Notes under the pieces: model-generated | What the model saw: the letters and a program-made list of their open reading frames with translations, nothing else | What the model was told of the DNA's origin: nothing | The model's database searches: none | Program-made: the position numbers and the translations under genes | Assembly: GCA_944391255.1 (NCBI GenBank) | Contig: CALXSW010000174.1 | Location: 1 to 7,213, forward strand | Direction: 5' to 3' | DNA from: an uncultured Clostridia bacterium | GTDB lineage: Bacteria; Bacillota; Clostridia; UBA1381 | DNA length: 7,213 nt | Shown: piece after piece, positions 1-5,963 of the stretch | Layout of the letters: every line of letters starts with the position of its first letter | Position numbering within the stretch: the stretch's first letter is position 1

Positions 1-1
1 A

Positions 2-493
2 ACAATAGCCGCTCCGGTCTGCGGCGAGATACTTTCGGAGTGCCTTGACTATCTCGGTGTTCCTAAGCAGTATGACGACGGCACAGAGGAGGAAATTCTG
101 TCGATCGTTCCTGAACTGAGAAATTCAGATCTCAGCGCGGCAAAAACAAAGGTTTCTGACGCTGGACTTGACTATATAGTAAAAGGCGACGGCGAGACGG
201 TTATCGATCAGCTCCCATTGCCTGACGAGCGTCTTTCAGAAGATTCAATAGTTATTCTTTACACGGAGGAGCATGACGAAAACGAGCTTATCGCTGTTCC
301 GGATCTGACAGGAACGTCAGTGAGTGACGCGCGCGATATCCTTAACGGACGCGGCTTGAATTTTGAGATAAGCGGCGCGGGACATAGTGAATCGTATAAT
401 GCTTACGCTGTTTCCCAGAGCGTGGAACCGGGTGTTGAGGTTGCGCCGGGAACGGTAATAGGCGTGGAGTTCAGACAGCAGACGAGCGACTGA
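2..493 (+). CDS. Class B penicillin-binding protein, C-terminal part with two PASTA domains (SpoVD/PBP2B-like), 5' truncated
   Basis: The frame is open from the left edge to the TGA at 491-493, giving 163 visible residues; the start and most of the transpeptidase domain lie outside the window. The first ~24 residues (AAPVCGEILSECLDYLGVP) match the end of a class B PBP transpeptidase domain. Two PASTA-like repeats follow: about residues 36-96 (opening VPELRNSDL) and about 99-160 (opening VPDLTGTSV, with the typical SVEPGVEVAPGT segment). Such proteins are anchored in the membrane and cross-link peptidoglycan outside the cell; PASTA domains modulate septal localisation or wall binding. Its place just upstream of murE matches the spoVD/pbpB slot of Firmicutes dcw clusters. 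Division PBP2B and sporulation SpoVD cannot be separated from this fragment. An internal TTG at 218 is in frame but is not a real start. Confidence 0.9.
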   Translation, partial: TIAAPVCGEILSECLDYLGVPKQYDDGTEEEILSIVPELRNSDLSAAKTKVSDAGLDYIVKGDGETVIDQLPLPDERLSEDSIVILYTEEHDENELIAVPDLTGTSVSDARDILNGRGLNFEISGAGHSESYNAYAVSQSVEPGVEVAPGTVIGVEFRQQTSD

Positions 494-514
494 TAAATAT
501 AATTACCAATTATC

Positions 515-521
515 GAGGGGG
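515..521 (+). promoter_or_regulatory. Ribosome binding site of murE
   Basis: GAGGGGG lies 7 nt before the ATG at 529. It is purine-rich, well spaced and supports that start. The 35-bp gap after the PBP stop shows no convincing promoter, so co-transcription with the PBP gene is likely. Confidence 0.75.
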
Positions 522-528
522 TATATTC

Positions 529-1971
529 ATGATAGCAAATGAGCTGTTCGGTGAAATGTGCAGCGAAGAACTGCTCGGAAAAGATATTACGGGCATTGCC
601 TACGATTCCAGAAAGGTGTCAGAGGGCAACGTGTTTATATGTATAAAGGGCTATGAAACAGATGGACACAGATTTGCGGCGTCAGCTGTTGAAAACGGCG
701 CGGCGGCGATCATAGCAGAAGATGAGATAGATGTGAGCGTTCCGGTAATGTATGTCAAGAATTCAAGACGTACTATGGCGGAGCTTGCGTGCAGATTTTA
801 CGGTGATCCGGCATCAAAGTTCTCTCTTGTCGGAATAACAGGAACTAACGGAAAGACTACAAGCACATATCTTATAAAGAGCATACTTGAAACAGCCGGA
901 AAAAGAGTCGGAATAATCGGAACTAATCAGAATATAATCGGCGATAAGGTTCTGCTCACAAAAAGTACTACTCCTACAACTCCGAACGCGCTCGAATTGC
1001 AGCAGCTTTTCACGGAAATGGTAAATAACGGCGCTCAGTATGTTGTAATGGAAGTTTCAAGCCACGCGCTTGAGCTTGACAGAGTTTACGGCTGTAAATT
1101 CGATGTAGGTGTTTTCACGAACCTGACACAGGATCATCTCGATTTCCATAAGACTATGGAAAATTATTTCAATGCTAAAGCTAAGCTTTTTGATATTTCA
1201 GAAAAGGGCGTTGTAAATTACGATGATGAGAGCGGAAAGCGCATATATGAAAAAGGCAGCTGCGCTGATATAATGCGTGTCGGACTTGGCGCGGAATGTG
1301 ATCTTAAGGCGGAGAATATATCATTCTCATCGCGCGGCGCTGATTTTGATATGGTGTACGGCGGCAAGGCGTATAAGGCTCATATTCAGATACCGGGAGA
1401 ATTCAGCGTGTATAACGCTGTCTGCGCTGCCGGCGCGGCGTTGCAGCTTGGCATAGATATAGAAACAGTTATAGAAGGACTTGCAAACGCTGTAGGCGTG
1501 GTAGGACGTGTTGAGGTCGTTCCGACAGACACAGACTATACCGTTATCATAGATTACGCGCACACGCCTGACGGACTTGAAAATATCATAAATTGTGTAA
1601 AAGGCTTTGCCGAGGGCAGAACGATCACAGTGTTCGGCTGCGGCGGCGACCGTGACAGCGCAAAGCGCGCCGTTATGGGCGAGATAGCCGGACGTCTGTC
1701 AGATTACAGCATAATAACATCAGATAACCCTCGCACAGAGGATCCGGAAAAGATAGTGCGGATGATAGAAGAGGGAATGAAAAAAACAGACGGCGAGTAT
1801 ATCCTCATAACAGACAGACGCGAGGCTATAGGCTGCGCTCTTGATATGGCAAAGAAGGGCGATGTCATAATCCTTGCGGGAAAAGGTCAGGAAACATATC
1901 AGATAATCGGAAAAGAGAAGTTTGATTTTGATGAGAGGATCGAGGTATACAAGCATTTAAGAAACCGATAA
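529..1971 (+). CDS. murE: UDP-N-acetylmuramoyl-L-alanyl-D-glutamate--2,6-diaminopimelate ligase (MurE)
   Basis: This cytoplasmic Mur ligase adds the third stem-peptide residue to UDP-MurNAc-L-Ala-D-Glu using ATP. The 480 residues are a normal family length. The N-terminal UDP-sugar domain has the DSRKV...GNVFICIKG segment. The ATP-binding P-loop GTNGKTT is at residues 105-111, and a substrate-contact STTPTTP stretch follows. EVSSHAL is at 175-181, and K217 in the NAKAKLF segment aligns with the carbamylated lysine of the family. In the C-terminal domain DNPR at 399-402 is the signature of meso-DAP-adding enzymes; lysine-adding MurE enzymes carry a different motif. GKGQETYQ at 451-458 corresponds to the GKGHE(D/T)YQ loop contacting DAP, with Gln replacing the usual His. 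The ATG at 529 has a good Shine-Dalgarno site. Substrate specificity is inferred from the motif. Confidence 0.97.
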   Translation: MIANELFGEMCSEELLGKDITGIAYDSRKVSEGNVFICIKGYETDGHRFAASAVENGAAAIIAEDEIDVSVPVMYVKNSRRTMAELACRFYGDPASKFSLVGITGTNGKTTSTYLIKSILETAGKRVGIIGTNQNIIGDKVLLTKSTTPTTPNALELQQLFTEMVNNGAQYVVMEVSSHALELDRVYGCKFDVGVFTNLTQDHLDFHKTMENYFNAKAKLFDISEKGVVNYDDESGKRIYEKGSCADIMRVGLGAECDLKAENISFSSRGADFDMVYGGKAYKAHIQIPGEFSVYNAVCAAGAALQLGIDIETVIEGLANAVGVVGRVEVVPTDTDYTVIIDYAHTPDGLENIINCVKGFAEGRTITVFGCGGDRDSAKRAVMGEIAGRLSDYSIITSDNPRTEDPEKIVRMIEEGMKKTDGEYILITDRREAIGCALDMAKKGDVIILAGKGQETYQIIGKEKFDFDERIEVYKHLRNR

Positions 1972-1979
1972 TATAATGA

Positions 1980-2012
1980 TACGGCTGCCGCGGATTTTCA
2001 AGCGGCGCTGTA
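1980..2012 (+). other. Stem-loop just downstream of murE
   Basis: TACGGC (1980-1985) pairs with GCTGTA (2007-2012), including one G-U pair. GCCGC (1987-1991) pairs with GCGGC (2002-2006), leaving T1986 bulged. This gives 11 pairs around a 10-nt loop. It begins nine bases after the murE stop. No U-tract follows (AATAATCAG), so it is not a standard intrinsic terminator; a role in mRNA 3'-end stability or processing between murE and murF is possible but unproven. Confidence 0.5.
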
Positions 2013-2046
2013 AATAATCAGTATCGGTCAGATTATATCGAAATAC

Positions 2047-2079
2047 AGGGGACTGGGCGCTTTTGTGGGCACAGCCCCT
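2047..2079 (+). other. GC-rich imperfect stem-loop upstream of murF
   Basis: AGGGG (2047-2051) pairs with CCCCT (2075-2079), A2052 is bulged, and CTG (2053-2055) pairs with CAG (2072-2074). After one G-A mismatch GC (2057-2058) pairs with GC (2069-2070). That makes ten Watson-Crick pairs and a 10-nt loop. The stem is followed by TATTGC, a poor U-tract, so termination is doubtful. It lies 58 nt before the murF ATG and leaves the ribosome binding site free. Confidence 0.45.
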
Positions 2080-2121
2080 TATTGCATGATATAGGGTAAA
2101 CCGGTCGGGGTATCTATAAAC

Positions 2122-2126
2122 GGAGG
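2122..2126 (+). promoter_or_regulatory. Ribosome binding site of murF
   Basis: GGAGG is a consensus core, 11 nt before the ATG at 2138. The spacing is longer than the 7-8 nt seen for the other genes here, but no nearer in-frame start codon exists, so the start is still well supported. Confidence 0.7.
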
Positions 2127-2137
2127 ATCATTTTAAA

Positions 2138-3505
2138 ATGCAGATTTTAACTTCAGAGGACATATTGAAAGCCACAGGCGGAAGGATAATTTCGGGCGGT
2201 GAGCAGAGTTTGGAATTTGACGGGATAACAACGGATTCGAGAGCGGTCAAAAATGGTATGCTCTTCATTCCGCTTGCCGGAGAACGCTTTGACGGCCATG
2301 ATTACATAGTATCAGCCGCGGAGCATGGCGTGTCAGCCGCGCTCACTCATAAGGAAGAAACGGACGCTTGCGGAATAATGCTTATAAAAGTGGACGACAC
2401 GCGAAAGGCGCTTGGCGATATAGCGCGGTATTATAAGCAGAAATATTTCGTTCCGTCAGTAGCTATAACGGGAAGCGTAGGCAAGACTACAACAAAGGAT
2501 ATGATAAGCGCCGTTTTGTCGGAGCATTTCAGAACGCTCAAGACACCGAATAATTTCAATAATGATATAGGCGTTCCGCTCACGATATTCGGACTTGAAA
2601 AGGAACACGAGATGGCAGTTATAGAAATGGGAATGAACCATTTCGGAGAGATAGAGTATCTTTCGGGAATAGCTTTGCCTGACGCGGCTGTCATAACAAA
2701 TATAGGAATGTCGCATATAGAAAATCTCGGCTCTCAGGAGGGTATATTCAAGGCGAAAATGGAGATCACATCGAGATTTGGCAGTGAAAACACGTTGTTT
2801 GTAAACGGTGACGACAAATTTTTGAAAAATGTCAGCTCTGATGTGTACAGTGTTGTAAAATACGGATTAGATCAGAGCTGTGATATATACGCGAAGGATA
2901 TTGTAAATAACGGTCTCAGCGGCATATCGTTTACAGCTGTATGCCGTGACACAGAGTTTAAGGCTGAGGTAACTCAGCCGGGTATACATAATGTTTATAA
3001 TGCGCTCGCGGCGATAGCTGTAGGAATGCATTTCGGAGTAACGGCTGAGGAGTGCGTGTCAGGACTTAAAAACTGCGTTTACACATCGCAGCGGCTTGAG
3101 GTCATAACGCATGGCAATATTGAGGTCATAAACGATTGCTATAACTCGTCGCCCGATTCAGTAAGGGCGGCGCTTAAGGTGCAGCAGCAGTCATTGATGA
3201 AGCGCCGTATCGCTGTTCTCGGCGATATACTTGAAATGGGCGAATTCGCGCCGAAAGCGCATTATGAGCTTGGGGCGGACGTTGCGTCTGCCGGCGTGGA
3301 TATGCTGATAACTGTCGGCGAGAACGCGTCAAAAATGGCTGACGGCGCGCGTGATGCGGGAATGACGAATATCGTTTCATATGAAAAGACTGACGATATT
3401 ATAGCGGATCTGCCCGAGCTTCTCAAGGACGGCGGAAGCGTGCTTGTAAAGGCGTCGCACGGTATGCATTTTGAAAAAATAACTAACGCAATAAAGGAGA
3501 TATGA
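2138..3505 (+). CDS. murF: UDP-N-acetylmuramoyl-tripeptide--D-alanyl-D-alanine ligase (MurF)
   Basis: This cytoplasmic ATP-dependent ligase joins D-Ala-D-Ala to UDP-MurNAc-tripeptide, making the pentapeptide used by MraY. The 455 residues are a typical length. The N-terminal domain has the DSRAVKNGMLFIPLAGERFDG segment. The P-loop GSVGKTTT is at residues 112-119. TPNNFNNDIG at 136-145 and EMGMNHFGEI at 163-172 are highly characteristic of MurF. Further motifs are the NDCYNSSPDSVRAAL nucleotide-site segment and AVLGDILEMGE in the C-terminal domain. Near the C-terminus KASHGMHFE (438-446) has His441 where many MurF proteins have Arg. The ATG at 2138 follows GGAGG. A 166-bp gap with two hairpins separates it from murE, while mraY follows after two bases. 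Confidence 0.97.
   Translation: MQILTSEDILKATGGRIISGGEQSLEFDGITTDSRAVKNGMLFIPLAGERFDGHDYIVSAAEHGVSAALTHKEETDACGIMLIKVDDTRKALGDIARYYKQKYFVPSVAITGSVGKTTTKDMISAVLSEHFRTLKTPNNFNNDIGVPLTIFGLEKEHEMAVIEMGMNHFGEIEYLSGIALPDAAVITNIGMSHIENLGSQEGIFKAKMEITSRFGSENTLFVNGDDKFLKNVSSDVYSVVKYGLDQSCDIYAKDIVNNGLSGISFTAVCRDTEFKAEVTQPGIHNVYNALAAIAVGMHFGVTAEECVSGLKNCVYTSQRLEVITHGNIEVINDCYNSSPDSVRAALKVQQQSLMKRRIAVLGDILEMGEFAPKAHYELGADVASAGVDMLITVGENASKMADGARDAGMTNIVSYEKTDDIIADLPELLKDGGSVLVKASHGMHFEKITNAIKEI
3493..3499 (+). promoter_or_regulatory. Ribosome binding site that decides the mraY start
   Basis: AAAGGAG lies inside the last codons of murF. It is only 2 nt from the ATG at 3502 (which would overlap the murF stop as ATGA) but 8 nt from the ATG at 3508. 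The second spacing matches ftsW and murG here, so 3508 is the preferred start. Confidence 0.7.
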
Positions 3506-3507
3506 TC

Positions 3508-4536
3508 ATGGCTTTGTTTACAACGATAGGAGTTCATATATTGCTGCCGCTGCTTGTCGCATTCGCGGTGGCGGTCATGCTGGGGCCTTCATTTATAAAT
3601 TGGCTCCATAAATTAAAATACGGTCAGGAAATAAGAGAAGAAGGCCCGTCATGGCATCAGAAAAAATCGGGTACGCCTACGATGGGCGGTATCATTTTCA
3701 TGGCAGGCATAGTTGCCGCGACTATTGCCACGGTGGCAGTTTCGGCAGTCGGACCGGATACGGCTCAGTTTGACGTAAGCTCATATATAGGTCTTACAAT
3801 AGCGTCACTCGCGTTCGGAGCTATCGGTTTTATAGATGACTACATAAAGGTAGTAAAAAAGAGAAATCTCGGTCTTACGGCGCTGCAGAAGTTTTTAGCG
3901 CAGCTTGTTGTCGCTGTTGTATATGTAATAGTGATGTACGCCACAGGCTCGCTTTCACCGTCTGTTGAGATACCGTTTATCCATTATGATCTTGTGCTGC
4001 CTATATGGCTTTATGTGCCGTTCATATTGTTTGTTATAGTCGGTGTAGTAAACGCCGTAAATCTTACAGACGGACTTGACGGACTCGCGTCAAGCGTTAC
4101 TGTCGTTGTCGCGCTTTTCTTCCTTGCGGTCACGGCTGTCGGCGAAAATGTCATGTATGATGTTTCAGCGTTTTCAGCGGCAGTGATAGGCGGACTTCTC
4201 GCGTTTCTTATATATAATAAATATCCGGCAAAGGTGTTCATGGGCGATACAGGCTCTCTGTTCCTTGGCGCGTCTGTTGTGTTCATGGCTATAAACACAG
4301 GCAAGGTCATATATCTGATCCCTGTCGGATTCATATATTTTGCCGAGACACTGTCAGTTATAATCCAGACATCATATTTCAAGTATACTAAAAAGAAATA
4401 CGGCGAGGGCAGACGAGTGTTCAAAATGACGCCTATCCACCATCATTTTGAGATGTGCGGATGGAGAGAAACAAAGATCGTAAGAGTGTTTACGCTTGTG
4501 ACACTGCTGTTATGCGTTATAGCATATGTTATTTGA
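3508..4536 (+). CDS. mraY: Phospho-N-acetylmuramoyl-pentapeptide transferase (MraY)
   Basis: This polytopic membrane enzyme transfers phospho-MurNAc-pentapeptide from UDP to undecaprenyl phosphate, forming lipid I on the cytoplasmic face. With the start at 3508 it has 342 residues, mostly hydrophobic, compatible with the ten membrane helices of the family. Visible motifs in order are HQKKSGTPTMGG (residues 50-61), the Mg-binding DDY (110-112), NAVNLTDGLDGLA (182-194), FMGDTGSL (244-251) and HHHFE (311-315). The polyprenyl-phosphate transferase aspartates D110, D111 and D247 are all present. An alternative ATG at 3502 would add two residues and overlap murF by four bases, but its Shine-Dalgarno site would be too close. 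Tight spacing to murF indicates translational coupling. ftsW starts 18 bases after the stop. Confidence 0.97.
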   Translation: MALFTTIGVHILLPLLVAFAVAVMLGPSFINWLHKLKYGQEIREEGPSWHQKKSGTPTMGGIIFMAGIVAATIATVAVSAVGPDTAQFDVSSYIGLTIASLAFGAIGFIDDYIKVVKKRNLGLTALQKFLAQLVVAVVYVIVMYATGSLSPSVEIPFIHYDLVLPIWLYVPFILFVIVGVVNAVNLTDGLDGLASSVTVVVALFFLAVTAVGENVMYDVSAFSAAVIGGLLAFLIYNKYPAKVFMGDTGSLFLGASVVFMAINTGKVIYLIPVGFIYFAETLSVIIQTSYFKYTKKKYGEGRRVFKMTPIHHHFEMCGWRETKIVRVFTLVTLLLCVIAYVI

Positions 4537-4537
4537 T

Positions 4538-4546
4538 AAAGGGGAG
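4538..4546 (+). promoter_or_regulatory. Ribosome binding site that decides the ftsW start
   Basis: AAAGGGGAG ends 8 nt before the ATG at 4555 and 5 nt before an in-frame TTG at 4552. Start codon quality and spacing both favour the ATG. Confidence 0.7.
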
Positions 4547-4554
4547 AACTGTTG

Positions 4555-5901
4555 ATGGCAAGCTCAAAAAACAGCGGAAATCTTAGAAAAAGGCCCGGAA
4601 CAAGGCAGGTCAGAAGAACCACCTCATATAGCGAAACGAACCGGTACAGAACATCTACCGGCAGAACAGCCGAAAGAGAACGCAATATGCGTTACAGAAC
4701 ATACAGCGAAAGCCGGTACAGAACACCGTATATAAGTCCTGTTCCGTCAAATAACAATAAATCGGCTGAAAGAACGGCAGTAAAAAAGAAGAAGAAGATA
4801 TCATTATTCAAGCGCGGAGATATAGACTACACGCTGTTGTTCCTCGTAATACTCATTGTCGCGATCGGACTTATAATGATGCTTTCCGCGTCTGCTCCGG
4901 CCGGAAAGTCGCTGCACGATGACTCGTATTATTTCTTTAAGCGTCAGCTTCTCTTTATAGTTGTGGGATTTGTAGGAATGTACGTTATTTCAAGGATAAA
5001 CCTTGATAATTTTACGCGTTATGTGCCGAAGGCGTTTTTTATCTGTGTCGTTCTGCTTGTTCTTGTTCTTATACCTGGTATAGGCGTAAAGGTAAACGGC
5101 GCGCGTCGCTGGCTCAATATTCCGGGTATTCAGCTTCAGCCGTCTGAATTCATGAAACCTGTAATAGCTATGTATATAGCGTTCATGGTCCAGAACGGCA
5201 AGCTTGATCTTAAAAAGCTCAAGGACAATATAAAATGTCTTGGCTATGTTGCAGTTGTGGCAGCGCTTTTGATGATGGAAACGCATCTTAGCGGAACACT
5301 TGTTATAGTGGGTATCGCCGGTTGTGTTATGATCGCGGCAGGCACGCCGATAAAGCCGATAATATTAGGCGGCGTACTGCTGTCGGCGCTTGTGTTCGTA
5401 TACCTGCAGTTTGACGAGGTCAGAATGGAGCGTCTTACATCGTTCCTTGACCCGTTCGCATACTCTCAAGACGAGGGATATCAGGTAACGCAGAGCATAT
5501 ACGCCATAGGCTCGGGCAGATTGTTCGGACTTGGACTCGGTCAGAGCGTGCAGAAGTATTCGCATCTTCCGGAGCCGTACAATGACTTTATCTTTGCTAT
5601 CGTATGCGAGGAACTGGGATTTGTAGGCGCGGTTATAATAATAATCCTTTTCGCGGCGCTCGTAACGCGAGCGGCGAGAATAGCGGTCGCGGCGCCTGAT
5701 GTGTGGTCATGTCTGACTTGTATCGGTATCGCATCGCAGCTCGGTATCCAGACGTTTTTGAATATAGGCGTTGCGACGTCGCTCATACCGAACACAGGCG
5801 TGTCGCTCCCGTTCTTCAGCTACGGCGGAACGTCTATCATGACGCTGCTTTTGGAGATGGGTATTCTGCTTAATATATCAAGAAAGAGTGTAAAACAATA
5901 A
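4555..5901 (+). CDS. ftsW: FtsW/SpoVE-type SEDS peptidoglycan glycosyltransferase
   Basis: SEDS proteins are polytopic membrane enzymes that polymerise lipid II into glycan strands together with a class B PBP, probably the PASTA protein encoded upstream. Residues ~1-88 form an unusual hydrophilic, Arg/Lys/Ser/Thr/Tyr-rich cytoplasmic tail ending in a KKKKK run (77-81), with RYRT three times (30-33, 46-49, 54-57). Membrane segments start near residue 91. Family motifs are NGARRWLNIPGIQLQPSEF (181-199), then LPEPYNDFIFAIVCEELGF with D344 at the position of the essential catalytic Asp, and the C-terminal NTGVSLPFFSYGGTS. The 448 residues exceed the usual ~370-400 because of the tail. The location between mraY and murG favours FtsW or SpoVE over RodA; which of the two cannot be settled from sequence. 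The chosen ATG has an 8-nt Shine-Dalgarno spacing. Confidence 0.93.
   Translation: MASSKNSGNLRKRPGTRQVRRTTSYSETNRYRTSTGRTAERERNMRYRTYSESRYRTPYISPVPSNNNKSAERTAVKKKKKISLFKRGDIDYTLLFLVILIVAIGLIMMLSASAPAGKSLHDDSYYFFKRQLLFIVVGFVGMYVISRINLDNFTRYVPKAFFICVVLLVLVLIPGIGVKVNGARRWLNIPGIQLQPSEFMKPVIAMYIAFMVQNGKLDLKKLKDNIKCLGYVAVVAALLMMETHLSGTLVIVGIAGCVMIAAGTPIKPIILGGVLLSALVFVYLQFDEVRMERLTSFLDPFAYSQDEGYQVTQSIYAIGSGRLFGLGLGQSVQKYSHLPEPYNDFIFAIVCEELGFVGAVIIIILFAALVTRAARIAVAAPDVWSCLTCIGIASQLGIQTFLNIGVATSLIPNTGVSLPFFSYGGTSIMTLLLEMGILLNISRKSVKQ
4626..4725 (+). repeat. Imperfect repeats encoding (S/T)YSE..RYRT in the FtsW N-terminal tail
   Basis: CCGGTACAGAACA occurs exactly at 4641-4653 and again at 4713-4725, in the same reading frame. 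A third weaker copy, GTTACAGAACA, is at 4691-4701. At protein level SYSETNRYRTS (24-34) and TYSESRYRTP (49-58) are near-duplicates. This suggests local duplication within the tail. Confidence 0.7.
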
Positions 5902-5907
5902 AATGCT

Positions 5908-5942
5908 TTCGGCTCCCGTCCCGGCTTGGGAAGGGAGCCGAA
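5908..5942 (+). other. Strong hairpin between ftsW and murG
   Basis: TTCGGCTCCC (5908-5917) pairs perfectly with GGGAGCCGAA (5933-5942). After a single G-A mismatch TCCC (5919-5922) pairs with GGGA (5928-5931), leaving a 5-nt loop. The result is 14 Watson-Crick pairs in one register. It is followed by TCTTAAAAAGG, which lacks a U-tract, so it does not look like an efficient intrinsic terminator. It stops six bases before the murG ribosome binding site. A processing, stabilising or attenuating role on the operon mRNA is the most plausible guess. Confidence 0.7.
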
Positions 5943-5948
5943 TCTTAA

Positions 5949-5955
5949 AAAGGAG
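5949..5955 (+). promoter_or_regulatory. Ribosome binding site that decides the murG start
   Basis: AAAGGAG is 8 nt before the ATG at 5964 and 5 nt before an in-frame GTG at 5961. The ATG is preferred because of codon type and because the 8-nt spacing equals that of mraY and ftsW. Confidence 0.7.
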
Positions 5956-5963
5956 TTTTTGTG

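Noticed and set aside
498..503. Perfect TATAAT between the PBP gene and murE
   Set aside because: No -35-like hexamer at 16-18 bp upstream and no extended -10 TGN; AT-rich spacer DNA gives such matches easily.
499..513. ATAATT-ACC-AATTAT inverted repeat upstream of murE
   Set aside because: Six AT pairs with a 3-nt loop are too weak and too likely by chance to call.
1972..1977. Perfect TATAAT just after murE
   Set aside because: No acceptable -35 box at the right spacing, so not called as a murF promoter, though the long gap leaves an internal promoter possible.
2061..2078. murE-murF gap as a riboswitch or T-box leader
   Set aside because: No specifier loop, antiterminator T-box sequence or known aptamer core is visible, only two simple hairpins.
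3502..3507. mraY start at ATG 3502, overlapping the murF stop as ATGA
   Set aside because: The Shine-Dalgarno site would be only 2 nt away; ATG 3508 has 8 nt. The alternative cannot be excluded and changes only two residues.
4011..4424. 137-codon open frame on the - strand within mraY
   Set aside because: Antisense shadow of the MraY reading frame; low-complexity Thr/Pro/Ser content and no plausible family.
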